Assembly (NCBI RefSeq): GCF_014596445.1
Contig: NZ_MECL01000095.1
Coordinates: forward strand, 1-42,521
Reading direction: 5' to 3'
Origin: Streptomyces sp. CBMA29
Lineage (GTDB): Bacteria; Actinomycetota; Actinomycetes; Streptomycetales; Streptomycetaceae
DNA length: 42,521 bases
The notes under the pieces were generated by a model. The model saw only the letters and a list, made by a program, of their open reading frames with translations, made no database searches and was not told where the DNA came from. Of the stretch, positions 24,488 through 32,899 are shown piece by piece. Position 1 is the first letter of the stretch. Every line of letters begins with the position of its first letter. The translations under genes were made by a program, and so were the position numbers.

Positions 24488-24787
24488 TCAGGCCGCGCAG
24501 TCGCGGCAGATCGGGTTTCCGTTCTTCTCTGCCGCGAGCTGGCTCCTGTGGTGGACCAGGAAGCAGCTCATGCAGGTGAACTCGTCGGCCTGCCTGGGCA
24601 GTACGCGAACCGACAGTTCCTCATTGGAGAGGTCGGCGCCCGGCAGCTCCAGGGACTCCGCCTGGTCGAACTCGTCGACGTCCACCGCGGAGGTGGACTT
24701 CTCGTTCCGCCGGGCCTTCAGCTCCTCGATGCTGTCCTCGTTGACGTCATCGTCGGTCTTGCGTGGGGTGTCGTAATCCGTAGCCAT
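24488..24787 (-). CDS. DUF4193 family protein
   Basis: A 99-residue acidic protein of the actinobacterial DUF4193 family. The N-terminus MATDYDTPRKTDDDVNEDSI is followed by DEADE-like acidic stretches and a C-terminal zinc-ribbon pattern: FTCMSC, then ICRDCAA. The two CxxC pairs probably bind zinc. ATG 24787 has GGGGGAGAG upstream, giving a full-length family member. It is known as an abundant conserved actinobacterial protein of unknown function. Its leader is unusually long and AT-richer than the rest of the window. Confidence 0.93.
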   Translation of the reverse strand: MATDYDTPRKTDDDVNEDSIEELKARRNEKSTSAVDVDEFDQAESLELPGADLSNEELSVRVLPRQADEFTCMSCFLVHHRSQLAAEKNGNPICRDCAA

Positions 24788-24874
24788 TTTTCGCTCTCCC
24801 CCTGTGGGTGTCTGCGGTGTCTCCAGCGCACGTAACGCGCGGGAGGCCGGACTTGTGCCCGACCCGAGGCGGAG

Positions 24875-24905
24875 ATTTTGCCTCACATCAAGCCCTGTTA
24901 CTCAA
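24875..24905 (-). promoter_or_regulatory. Candidate promoter of DUF4193
   Basis: On the minus strand TTGAGT (24905-24900) and CAAAAT (24880-24875) are 19 bases apart, about 90 bases upstream of the ATG. The spacing is slightly long. Confidence 0.35.
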
Positions 24906-24994
24906 TCGACACCCAAGGTCGCCCCCGAAGGGGTGATCGCACGGGTGGCCGATCGTCGCTCGCGACAGTCTGAAAGTCGTATGTCGCGGGCGCC

Positions 24995-25015
24995 ATCACG
25001 TGTACTTCCCGTGAT
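24995..25015. promoter_or_regulatory. Inverted repeat ATCACG-N9-CGTGAT
   Basis: Perfect 6-base arms with a 9-base spacer lie in the DUF4193 leader. The arrangement suits a dimeric regulator, but the owner is unknown. Confidence 0.3.
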
Positions 25016-25206
25016 CATGACCTGGGGAAACATGGATTTTCCGGTCTTTTTCCCCAACGTCTTGATCACTGTGTGTAGGTGTCCCTCAAATAGCATGTGC
25101 TGTCGATCACAACGGTTCCCGGCGGGGAACAGACCGCAAAATTTCTCGCATAGCGAACACTCGTCGGTGCTGTCGTCGCCGGTGGCCGTCCGGGGCGTGA
25201 CGCGGT

Positions 25207-26466
25207 TCACAACGGGATCGCGACCCGCATGACCAGGCCGCCTCCCTCGCGCGGCTCGGCCACGATGACGCCTCCGTGCGCCCGTGCCACCGAACGCGCG
25301 ATGGACAGCCCGAGTCCCACCCCCTTGTCACTTCCCGTCCGCTCGGTACGCAGACGCCGGAACGGCTCGAAAAGGTTGTCGATCTCGTACGCCGGAACGA
25401 CCGGTCCGGTGTTCGAGACCACGAGCAGCCCCTGACCGCCCTCCACGGCCGTGGAGACGTCGACCCAGCCGTTCTCCGCCACGTTGTACCGCACCGCGTT
25501 CTGTACCAGGTTCAGGGCGATCCTTTCCAGCAGTACGCCGTTTCCCTGGACGACCGCGCCGTCGAGCCGGGAGCGTAGCTCCACGCCCTTGCCCTGCGCC
25601 TCGGCGCGGGTCTGGTCGAGCGCCCGGGAGGCGGCCTCCGCCAGGTCCACCGGCTTGCGGTCCACGATCTCGTTGTCACTGCGGGCGAGCAGCAGCAGGC
25701 CCTCGACCAGCTGCTCACTGCGCTCGTTGGTGGACAGCAGCGTCTTGCCGAGCTGGAGGAGATCGGCCGAGGCGTCCGGATCGGCGAGCTGGACCTCCAG
25801 CAGCGTCCGGTTGATCGCCAGCGGTGTGCGCAGCTCGTGCGAGGCGTTGGCCACGAAGCGGCGCTGGGCGTCGAAGGATCTCTCCAGCCGGTCGAGCATC
25901 TCGTCGAAGGTGTCGGCCAGCTCCTTCAGCTCGTCGTCCGGGCCGTCCAGCTCGATCCGGCGTTTGAGGTCGGAGCCGACCACGACCCGCGCGGTCCTGG
26001 TGATCCGCCCGAGCGGCGCGAGCACCCGCCCGGCCATCACGTATCCGAAGACCAGCGCGACCACCGCCAGGCCGATCAGGGCCAGCAGTGAGCGCTTGAG
26101 CAGCACATTGAGCGCCGCCTCGCGCTGGACGGCCATGCACTGGGCGAGGGCGGAGTTGAAGCGCCCCGAATCCGTCTCGTTGATCAGGCTCGGGCAGGTG
26201 TTGCTGACGATGTTGACCCGGCCGCTGTTGACGGTGAACAGCGGCTCGCTGCCCTGGTGCAGCGCCTGGGCCGCCAGCAGATAGATGATCCACAGCAGCA
26301 GCACACCGGCGATCAGGAACATGCCGCCGTACAGGACGGTCAGCCGTATCCGGATGGTCGGGCGCAGCCAGGGCAGCGGGCTCTCGCCCGGCAGCGGGTC
26401 CCAGGGGGGCCTGGGCGGGGCCGAGGGCGGGGCGGGCGCGGGGGAGCCGGCGGAGGGGGACGCCAC
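25207..26466 (-). CDS. cutS: Sensor histidine kinase CutS
   Basis: A 419-residue membrane kinase partner of CutR. A Pro-rich N-terminus is followed by membrane helix 1 (about 43-67), an extracytoplasmic loop (about 68-120), and helix 2 (about 123-145). HAMP, HisKA with H210 in NASHELRTPL, and a HATPase domain (NLVQNAVRYN, GVGLGLSIA) follow. The loop has two cysteines, C91 and C110, able to form a disulfide. I recall that CutRS has been linked to extracellular protein folding or redox stress in Streptomyces. The GTG start lies five bases after the cutR stop with no strong ribosome site, so translation probably depends on coupling. Identification rests on the pairing, lengths and gene context. 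Confidence 0.9.
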   Translation of the reverse strand: MASPSAGSPAPAPPSAPPRPPWDPLPGESPLPWLRPTIRIRLTVLYGGMFLIAGVLLLWIIYLLAAQALHQGSEPLFTVNSGRVNIVSNTCPSLINETDSGRFNSALAQCMAVQREAALNVLLKRSLLALIGLAVVALVFGYVMAGRVLAPLGRITRTARVVVGSDLKRRIELDGPDDELKELADTFDEMLDRLERSFDAQRRFVANASHELRTPLAINRTLLEVQLADPDASADLLQLGKTLLSTNERSEQLVEGLLLLARSDNEIVDRKPVDLAEAASRALDQTRAEAQGKGVELRSRLDGAVVQGNGVLLERIALNLVQNAVRYNVAENGWVDVSTAVEGGQGLLVVSNTGPVVPAYEIDNLFEPFRRLRTERTGSDKGVGLGLSIARSVARAHGGVIVAEPREGGGLVMRVAIPL

Positions 26467-26471
26467 GCGGA

Positions 26472-27125
26472 TCAGATCCGGTAACCGGAACCGGGGACCG
26501 TCACGATCACCGGAGGCTCACCGAGCTTGCGGCGCAGGGTCATGACGGTCACCCGCACCACATTGGTGAACGGGTCGGTGTTCTCGTCCCACGCCTTCTC
26601 CAGCAGCTGCTCGGCGGAGACCACCGAGCCCTCGCTGCGCATCAGCACCTCGAGGACCGCGAACTCCTTGGGCGCCAGATGCACCTCCGCGCCGTCCCTG
26701 AAGACCTCGCGGCGGTTGGGGTCGAGCTTGATGCCGGAGCGCTCCAGGACCGGCGGCAGGGCCGCGGTGGTACGGCGGCCGAGCGCGCGGACCCGCGCGG
26801 TCAGCTCGGTGAAGGCGAAGGGCTTGGGCAGATAGTCGTCCGCGCCCAGTTCGAGACCCTCCACCCGGTCGCTGACGTCACCGGCGGCGGTGAGCATCAG
26901 CACCCGGGTGGGCAGGCCGAGATCGACGATCTCGCGGCACACCTGGTCGCCGTGGACGACCGGGAGGTCGCGGTCGAGGACGACCACGTCGTAGTCGTTG
27001 ACCCCGATCCGCTCCAGGGCGGCGCCGCCGTCGTAGACCACGTCGACGGCCATCGCCTCGCGGCGCAGCCCGGTGGCAACCGCATCGGCGAGCAGTTGCT
27101 CGTCCTCGACGACCAGTACGCGCAA
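26472..27125 (-). CDS. cutR: Response regulator CutR
   Basis: A 217-residue OmpR-family regulator, the length I recall for CutR of S. coelicolor. The receiver domain has acidic pocket E7/D8, phospho-acceptor D51 (VVVLDRDLP), T79 and K101 (LPKPFAF). The winged-helix effector domain contains HLAPKEFAVLEVLMRSEGSVVS and RVTVMTLRRKLGEPPVIVTVPGSGYRI. The TTG start at 27125 is chosen because GGAAGGA precedes it and the receiver begins MRVLVVEDEQ; a longer upstream frame is not protein-like. It is co-directional with cutS and diverges from a small conserved gene. Confidence 0.94.
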   Translation of the reverse strand: MRVLVVEDEQLLADAVATGLRREAMAVDVVYDGGAALERIGVNDYDVVVLDRDLPVVHGDQVCREIVDLGLPTRVLMLTAAGDVSDRVEGLELGADDYLPKPFAFTELTARVRALGRRTTAALPPVLERSGIKLDPNRREVFRDGAEVHLAPKEFAVLEVLMRSEGSVVSAEQLLEKAWDENTDPFTNVVRVTVMTLRRKLGEPPVIVTVPGSGYRI

Positions 27126-27373
27126 GGCGCTGTTCCTTCCAGAGCGGGGGGACATGAGCGGTCCTGCGGCGGGGCGGAGCCCCGGCAGGAACGGCATGAG
27201 CTGTGCGGATGCTCCACCATCCTGCACCTGAGGACCGTAAATCGGCGGTAAGGGAGCCGAGAGCGGAATATTCCTCCGGCCGACGGAGGTTTCCGTCCCG
27301 AAGCGGGTGGGCAAGACGACTGCACACCCACCCACCACGCCTCGCCACGCGTTTCCCTCGCGTGGTACCTGGC

Positions 27374-27392
27374 TTGACACACCCCGTGTCAA
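27374..27392. promoter_or_regulatory. Inverted repeat upstream of the 57-residue gene
   Basis: TTGACAC, ACCCC, GTGTCAA: perfect 7-base arms ending 23 bases before the ATG. TTGACA may also be a -35 box, but no convincing -10 follows at the right spacing. Confidence 0.45.
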
Positions 27393-27415
27393 CGACGACG
27401 ACGAGGGGGCGCCTA

Positions 27416-27589
27416 ATGGACGCGTTCACCACCGGAATCCTCCAGCGCATACACAGCACGGAGACCGATTTGCGCCGGGCCCGGGAGACGGGCGACGACT
27501 TCCTCGCCGACGTCGAGCAGGCGGAACTGGAAGACCTCCGCCGACTCGCGTCGGAGAACGGCGTGGACGTACGGCCGAAGGTCGCCTGA
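27416..27589 (+). CDS. Small conserved protein, 57 residues
   Basis: A 57-residue acidic, helical protein starting MDAFTTGILQRIHSTETDLR, with a heptad-like pattern of leucines and charged residues and no membrane segment. I do not recognise a named domain; similar short proteins with the FLADVEQAELEDLRRLA pattern occur in Streptomyces. GAGGGGG lies 5 bases before the ATG, and codon use is typical of the host. It diverges from cutR with a 290-base region between them and is followed by a strong hairpin. Confidence 0.75.
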   Translation: MDAFTTGILQRIHSTETDLRRARETGDDFLADVEQAELEDLRRLASENGVDVRPKVA

Positions 27590-27614
27590 TCCACACCGGC
27601 TGACCCCGAGCCGC

Positions 27615-27646
27615 ACGCCCCGGACACCTCACAGGTGCCGGGGCGT
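27615..27646 (+). terminator. Hairpin after the 57-residue gene
   Basis: ACGCCCCGG(A)CACCT, CAC, AGGTG(C)CGGGGCGT: a long stem with one internal mismatch, 26 bases past the stop. There is no T-run. Confidence 0.65.
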
Positions 27647-27754
27647 TCGCATGTCTACGCGCGGATATCAGCCGATCATCCGATGGTCGGCCCCGCGGGT
27701 CCTACGGGCCCGCGCCGCGGTCCGGCCCACCGCCCCGCCCCTGTGTCGACGGCC

Positions 27755-28573
27755 CTAGTCGTGCCAGGCGCCCAAGCCGTCCAGCAGCTCCTGGAGCGGT
27801 TCGAAGAGGCCGCCGGGGGCCGCGACCGTCAGCTCGCCCGAGGCGGCCTCTCCCGGCCGTCCACCGGTCAGCGCGCCCGCCTCGCGGGCGAAGAGCGCCC
27901 CGGCCGCGAAGTCCCAGGGGTTCAGGCCGCGCTCGAAGTACGCGTCCAGCCGCCCGCAGCCCACGTCCGCGAGGTCGATGGCGGCCGAGCCGCCGCGCCG
28001 GATGTCCCGGACCCGCGGCAGCAGGGCGCCCACCACCGTCGCCTGCGCCGCCCTGCGCTCGGACAGGTAGCCGAAGCCCGTGCCGACCAGCGCGTGCGAG
28101 AAGGCCGGGGCCGGACGGCAGCGGGCCCGCTCGCCGTTGACGAACGCGCCGCCGCCGCGTACCGCCTGGTACGTCTCGCCGCGCATCGGGGCGGCCACCA
28201 CACCGGCCACCGCCTCGCCGTCCACCTCCGCGGCGATGCTCACCGCCCAGGACGGCAGGCCGTAGAGGTAGTTCACCGTGCCGTCGAGCGGGTCGATCAC
28301 CCAGCGCACCCCGCTGGTGCCCTCGCTGCTCGCGCCCTCCTCGCCGAGGACGCCGTCGTCGGGGCGCAGACCGCTGATGTAGGACGTGATCAGTTTCTCG
28401 GCGGCGATGTCCATCTCGGTGACGACGTCGATCGGGCTGGACTTGGTGGCGGCCACGCCCAGGTCGGCGGGGCGGCCGTCGCGCAGCAGCTCACCGGCCC
28501 TGCGCGCGGCTTCGAGGGCGATCTCCAGCAGCGCGGTGGGCTCGGTCGACGACGCGTCGGGGGTGGGGCTCAA
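27755..28573 (-). CDS. Inositol monophosphatase family protein
   Basis: A 272-residue Mg2+-dependent sugar-phosphate phosphatase. Metal-binding motifs are GEEG (77-80), DPLDGT (94-99) and NPWDFAAG in the C-terminal half. It probably dephosphorylates inositol phosphate or a related phosphate such as histidinol phosphate. The TTG start at 28573 has GAGGAG at good spacing; a longer frame to the right is the ferrochelatase gene read in another frame. It lies 35 bases after the ferrochelatase stop, so the two form an operon. Confidence 0.93.
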   Translation of the reverse strand: MSPTPDASSTEPTALLEIALEAARRAGELLRDGRPADLGVAATKSSPIDVVTEMDIAAEKLITSYISGLRPDDGVLGEEGASSEGTSGVRWVIDPLDGTVNYLYGLPSWAVSIAAEVDGEAVAGVVAAPMRGETYQAVRGGGAFVNGERARCRPAPAFSHALVGTGFGYLSERRAAQATVVGALLPRVRDIRRGGSAAIDLADVGCGRLDAYFERGLNPWDFAAGALFAREAGALTGGRPGEAASGELTVAAPGGLFEPLQELLDGLGAWHD

Positions 28574-28584
28574 CGGGGGTCTCC

Positions 28585-28623
28585 TCAGTCGGTTCCGGCC
28601 GGTACCGGTCAGTCGGTTCCGGC
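28585..28623. repeat. 15-base direct repeat at the ferrochelatase 3' end
   Basis: TCAGTCGGTTCCGGC occurs at 28585-28599 and 28609-28623. The second copy includes the ferrochelatase stop codon, so the first looks like a small duplication of the gene end. Confidence 0.6.
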
Positions 28624-29742
28624 GGCGGCGGGCAGCGGGGTCCTGGCCGGGCAGCAGCCCGCGGGACAGATGTCGTGGCTGGGGCCGAGCGCGCCCAGCG
28701 CGCAGCGCGCCGGGGCCGCTCCCCGCTCGGTCGCGGCCCGCTCCAGCACCAGGTCGCGTACCGCGGCGGCGAAGCGCGGGTCGGCGCCGACGGTCGCGGC
28801 GCGGCTGACCGGCAGCCCCAGCTCCGCGGCCTTCGCGACGGCCTCGGTGTCCAGGTCGTACTTCACCTCCATGTGGTCGGAGACGAAGCCGATCGGCACC
28901 ATGACGACCGCGGGCGCGCCCTGCGCGTGCTCCCGCGTCAGGTGGTCGCAGATGTCCGGCTCCAGCCACGGGATGTGCGGGGCGCCGCTGCGCGACTGGT
29001 AGACGAGCTGCCACGGCCGGTCGACGCCGGTCGCCGCGCGTACCGCGTCGGCGATCACCCGGGCGGTGTCCAGGTGCTGCGCGACGTACGCGCCGCCGTC
29101 GCCGTGGCCCTCGACCGGTCCCGAGGTGTCGGCGGCCGAGGCGGGGATCGAGTGCGTGGTGAAGGCGAGCCGGGCGCCGTCGCGTACCTCCGCGGGCAGC
29201 GCGTCCAGGGCGGCCAGCGTCGCCTCGGTCATCGGCCCGACGAAGCCGGGGTGGTTGAAGTAGTGCCGCAGCTTGTCCACCCGCGGCACCGGGTGGCCCT
29301 CCTGGGCCAGTACGGCCAGCGAGGCGGCCAGATTCTCGCGGTACTGCCGACAGCCGGAGTACGAGGCGTAGGCGCTGGTGGCCAGCACCAGGACCCGGCG
29401 GTGGCCCGCCCGCGCGATCTCCCGCAGAGCGTCGGTCAGATACGGCGCCCAGTTGCGGTTCCCCCAGTAGACCGGCAGGTCGAGGCCGTGCCCGGCGAAG
29501 TCCTTGCGGAGCGCGTCGAGCAGTTCGCGGTTCTGCGCGTTGATCGGGCTGACGCCGTCGAAGAGGAAATAGTGCCGCCCGACCTCCTTCAGCCGCTCTG
29601 TGGGGATGCCCCGGCCGTGCGTGACGTTCTCCAGGAAGGGCACCACGTCGTCGGGTCCCTCGGGGCCGCCGAAGGAGAGCAGCAGCAGGGCGTCGTACGG
29701 GCCGGCGTCGTGGGGGTCGCGCTGAGGTGGCTGATCGGACAT
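28609..29742 (-). CDS. hemH: Ferrochelatase (coproporphyrin-type, actinobacterial)
   Basis: A 377-residue enzyme that inserts Fe2+ into a porphyrin; in actinobacteria the substrate is normally coproporphyrin III. The catalytic His197 (FTTHSIP) and an acidic residue E292 in SDHMEVKYD are visible. Cysteines that can bind a [2Fe-2S] cluster are C131 (GCRQY) and the C-terminal group C347, C359, C363 and C364, one more than needed. ATG 29742 follows GGCAGGA. It heads an operon with the inositol phosphatase and diverges from an MFS transporter, as in other Streptomyces. The name cpfC is also used. Confidence 0.96.
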   Translation of the reverse strand: MSDQPPQRDPHDAGPYDALLLLSFGGPEGPDDVVPFLENVTHGRGIPTERLKEVGRHYFLFDGVSPINAQNRELLDALRKDFAGHGLDLPVYWGNRNWAPYLTDALREIARAGHRRVLVLATSAYASYSGCRQYRENLAASLAVLAQEGHPVPRVDKLRHYFNHPGFVGPMTEATLAALDALPAEVRDGARLAFTTHSIPASAADTSGPVEGHGDGGAYVAQHLDTARVIADAVRAATGVDRPWQLVYQSRSGAPHIPWLEPDICDHLTREHAQGAPAVVMVPIGFVSDHMEVKYDLDTEAVAKAAELGLPVSRAATVGADPRFAAAVRDLVLERAATERGAAPARCALGALGPSHDICPAGCCPARTPLPAAAGTD

Positions 29743-29950
29743 GTCATCGATCCTGCCACCCCGCGATGATCTCGCCGCGCTCCGCCTCCCCCGACGGGCG
29801 TACCCGGTCACGCGGTGCCCGCCGCGGGCGCCTCTCGCACGGTGGAATCCGGGGGCGCCGGGCGGTCAAAATCCGGTTGCGCCGACTCGTAAGCTGTACG
29901 CGCCAGCTACGTTCCTTACCGAGAATTCGGCGACGCCGCCGGGAGCGCCC

Positions 29951-31213
29951 TTGTCCAGCCCCTATCGCGCGATCTTCACCGCTCCCGGCACCAAGGCGTT
30001 CTCCGCCGCCGGGCTGATCGGGCGGATGCCACTGTCCATGCTGGGCATCGGCATCGTGACGATGATCTCCCAGGTCACCGGGAGGTACGGGCTCGCGGGC
30101 GCGCTCGCCGCCGCGCTGGCCCTGTCGGGGGCGGCCATCGGACCGCAGATCTCCCGGCTGGTCGACCGGTACGGACAGCGGCGGGTGCTGCGTCCCGCGA
30201 GCGCCGTGACGGTGCTGTCGGTGGCGGCCCTGCTGATCGCGGTACGGGCCGGGTCGCCGGACTGGGTGTACTTCGTGTGCGCGGTCGGCGCGGGCTGCAC
30301 GCCGAGCATGGGCGCCATGGTGCGCGCCCGCTGGTCGCGGATCCACCGCGGCTCTCCCGAACTCCTGCACACCGCCTACTCCTTCGAGTCGGTGGTGGAC
30401 GAGATCGTCTTCATCCTCGGGCCGATCCTGTCGATCGGGCTGTGCACGGCCTGGTTCGCGGAGGCGGGACCGCTGCTGGCCGCGGTCTTCCTGGGCGCCG
30501 GCGTACTGCTGCTGACCGCGCAGCACGCCACCGAGCCGCCGCCGCATCCGCGTGACCGCCTCTCGGACCGGTCGGTGCTGCGCGAGCCGGGGCTGCTGGT
30601 GGTCACCGGCGTCTTCGTCGGCACCGGGGCGCTGTTCGGCGCGGTCGACGTGGCCACGGTGGCCTTCGCGGACGAGCGCGGGCACAAGGCGCTGGCCAGT
30701 CTGGTGCTGGCGACGTACGCCCTGGGATCGTGTCTGGCCGGGCTGGTCTTCGGGCTGATGACCCCGCGCGGGACGCCCACCGGGAGGTTCCTGCTGGGGA
30801 TCGCGTTGATGACAGTGAGTATGATCCCGCCACTACTGGTCGGAAACTTGCCGTTTCTGGCCGTGGCGCTGTTCTTCTCGGGCCTGACCATCGCTCCGAC
30901 GATGGTCACCGCGATGGGCCTGATCGAAGGGCTGGTACCGCGGACGAAACTGACCGAGGGCATCACGTGGACCTCCACGGGGATGGCGGTCGGGGTCGCC
31001 GCAGGGGCCTCGGTGGCGGGTCGGGTGATCGACTCGCACGGGGCGTCGGCGGCTTTCGCGGTGCCCGCCGCCTCGGCGGTCCTCGCCGTGGTGGTGGCGT
31101 TTGTCGGGTACCGCCGGCTCAAGCCGGTGCCGGAGCGGGAGGGGCCGCGCGATGAGCACGACGGGCAGTACGGCACGCACGACAAGCAGGGCCGAGCAGA
31201 AGGCGTGGCGTAA
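29951..31213 (+). CDS. MFS transporter
   Basis: A 420-residue major facilitator with about 12 hydrophobic helices. The A-loop appears as VDRYGQRRVLRPAS between helices 2 and 3, and the motif TAYSFESVVDEIVFILGPIL falls in helix 5, typical of a subgroup conserved beside ferrochelatase. The TTG start at 29951 follows GGGAG and the helices begin soon after; a longer frame reaching left to 29741 carries an Arg/Pro-rich segment that looks untranslated. Its substrate is unknown. The 3' end overlaps the next gene by 62 bases. Confidence 0.9.
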   Translation: MSSPYRAIFTAPGTKAFSAAGLIGRMPLSMLGIGIVTMISQVTGRYGLAGALAAALALSGAAIGPQISRLVDRYGQRRVLRPASAVTVLSVAALLIAVRAGSPDWVYFVCAVGAGCTPSMGAMVRARWSRIHRGSPELLHTAYSFESVVDEIVFILGPILSIGLCTAWFAEAGPLLAAVFLGAGVLLLTAQHATEPPPHPRDRLSDRSVLREPGLLVVTGVFVGTGALFGAVDVATVAFADERGHKALASLVLATYALGSCLAGLVFGLMTPRGTPTGRFLLGIALMTVSMIPPLLVGNLPFLAVALFFSGLTIAPTMVTAMGLIEGLVPRTKLTEGITWTSTGMAVGVAAGASVAGRVIDSHGASAAFAVPAASAVLAVVVAFVGYRRLKPVPEREGPRDEHDGQYGTHDKQGRAEGVA

Positions 31214-32492
31214 CTGGGCGGGGAACGTCTCGGCCCGGCCCGCGCGGGCCGTGGCGCCCGCCTCCGTGGGCGAACTGGCGGCCGTGCTGCGGCGGGCCGC
31301 CGAGGACGGCCTGCCGGTGAAGGCGGTCGGCTCCGGGCACTCCTTCACCGCCGCGGCGGCCACCGACGGGGTGCTGATCCGCCCCGAGGGGCTGACCGCG
31401 ATCCGCGCCATCGACCGCGCGGCGGGCACCGTCACCGTCGAGTCGGGCGTCCAGCTCAAGCAGTTGAACGCGGCGCTGACCGCCGAGGGCCTGTCGCTCA
31501 CCAACATGGGCGACATCATGGAGCAGACGGTGGCGGGCGCCACCAGCACCGGCACGCACGGCACCGGCCGTGACTCCGGTTCGATCGCCGCCCAGATCAC
31601 CGCGCTCGAACTGGTCACCGCGGACGGCTCGGTGCTGACCTGCTCGGCCGAGGAGAACCCCGAGGTCTTCGCCGCCGCCCGGATCGGGCTCGGCGCGCTC
31701 GGCGTGGTCAGCGCCGTCACCTTCGCCGTCGAGCCGGTCTTCCTGCTGACCGCGCGCGAGGAGCCGATGGCCTTCGACCGGGTGATGGCGGAGTTCGAGC
31801 AGCACGCCACGGAGAACGAGCACTTCGAGTTCTACTGGTTCCCGCACACCGACAGTTGCAACACCAAGCGGAACAACCGCAGTCAGGGCCCGGCCGCGCC
31901 CGTCCCCGCCGTACGCGGCTGGATCGACGACGAGTTGCTGTCCAACGGCGTCTTCCAGGCCGCCTGCGCCGTCGGCAGGGCCGCGCCCGCCGTGATCCCC
32001 GGCATCGCCAAGCTCTCCAGCCGCGCCCTGTCGGCCCGTTCGTACACCGACATCCCGTACAAGGTCTTCACCAGTCCGCGCCGGGTGCGCTTCGTGGAGA
32101 TGGAGTACGCGGTGCCGCGCGAGGCGGCCGTCGACGCGATCCGCGAGCTGAAGGCGATGGTCGAGCGGTCCGATCTGCGGATCAGTTTCCCGGTGGAGGT
32201 ACGGGTCGCGCCCGCGGACGACATCGCGCTGTCGACGGCGTCCGGCCGGAACACTTCGTACATTGCGGTGCATATGTACCGGGGTAGCCGTTACCAGGAG
32301 TATTTCACCGCGGTCGAGAGGATCATGACCGAGCGTGGCGGGCGCCCGCACTGGGGCAAGATGCACACCCGCGACGCGGAGTACCTCGCCTCGGCCTATC
32401 CGCGGTTCGGTGAATTCACGGCGCTGCGGGACCGGTTGGACCCGGACCGGCGGTTCGCGAACGACTACCTCCGGCGGGTGCTGGGCTCGTAG
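31152..32492 (+). CDS. FAD-linked sugar-1,4-lactone oxidase
   Basis: A 446-residue VAO-family flavoprotein resembling L-gulono-/D-arabinono-1,4-lactone oxidases. The N-terminal FAD domain contains VGSGHSFT and the GATSTGTHGTG loop; the C-terminal part ends with the family motif HWGK followed by DPDRRFANDYLRRVL. No HxGH His-FAD attachment is evident beyond GSGHS, so a covalent flavin is possible but not certain. ATG 31152 sits behind GGGAGGGG, inside the end of the MFS gene, so the two are translationally linked. Exact substrate unknown. Confidence 0.92.
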   Translation: MSTTGSTARTTSRAEQKAWRNWAGNVSARPARAVAPASVGELAAVLRRAAEDGLPVKAVGSGHSFTAAAATDGVLIRPEGLTAIRAIDRAAGTVTVESGVQLKQLNAALTAEGLSLTNMGDIMEQTVAGATSTGTHGTGRDSGSIAAQITALELVTADGSVLTCSAEENPEVFAAARIGLGALGVVSAVTFAVEPVFLLTAREEPMAFDRVMAEFEQHATENEHFEFYWFPHTDSCNTKRNNRSQGPAAPVPAVRGWIDDELLSNGVFQAACAVGRAAPAVIPGIAKLSSRALSARSYTDIPYKVFTSPRRVRFVEMEYAVPREAAVDAIRELKAMVERSDLRISFPVEVRVAPADDIALSTASGRNTSYIAVHMYRGSRYQEYFTAVERIMTERGGRPHWGKMHTRDAEYLASAYPRFGEFTALRDRLDPDRRFANDYLRRVLGS

Positions 32493-32899
32493 TCGCTTCA
32501 TGCGAGAAAGTCCGCATTTGCACCCGGCGCGCAACCCTTTCGTGTGAGCCGTGCCACTCAACTCCCGCGCCCCTGGCCCAGATTCGACGGCGCGGCAGCC
32601 CACCCCGCTGGCCCAAATGGAGTACCGTGGCGAATCCTGGCTCCCGGTTGCCCGTCCGGGTGGTCGGTAGCTGGTCAGGAACAGCGGGAGGGGAGCCCGA
32701 CGGCACTCGTCCCGGGGTGCCGCGATCGGTCACGCTGAGTGGCCAATCGACCACCGTCCCATAACGGCGTGTCACCGTGTCACCCCGACACGCCGGGTAA
32801 CTCTGCAAGGTTGTGGCACGCTGCACCCGGGCAGGCCACACTCGTCCAACGGGAGCAGCGACGCACGTGACGTCGGCAGGCACCACCCGGGAGGTAACC
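32493..32899. other. 407-base intergenic region upstream of sepH
   Basis: No open frame here looks coding. A hairpin-like CGGCGTGT...ACACGCCG lies at 32765-32795, and within it CGTGTCAC is repeated twice in tandem (32769-32784). A convincing -35/-10 pair for sepH was not found by eye. Confidence 0.5.

Larger units (their letters stand above)
24788..25206. other. 419-base intergenic leader upstream of DUF4193
   Basis: This stretch is clearly lower in GC than its surroundings. It contains an A-rich patch (minus strand TTGGGGAAAAAGACCGGAAA around 25030-25050) and a 16-base GTTCCC-GGCG-GGGAAC hairpin at 25115-25130. It also holds the inverted repeat at 24995-25015 and a candidate promoter near 24875-24905. 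An open frame on the minus strand (24902-25210) overlaps the cutS stop as GTGA, but its codons past the first 17 are unlike its neighbours. I read the region as regulatory. Confidence 0.55.

Noticed and set aside
24902..25210. Minus-strand frame of 102 codons overlapping the cutS stop as GTGA
   Set aside because: Only the first 17 or so codons are GC-rich at the third position. The rest uses CTA, AAA, TTT and TGT freely, unlike neighbouring genes, and the region carries promoter-like elements. Kept as regulatory DNA.
29741..29950. N-terminal extension of the MFS transporter
   Set aside because: Arg/Pro-rich sequence spanning the divergent promoter region with hemH. TTG 29951 has a ribosome site and is followed by the first helix.
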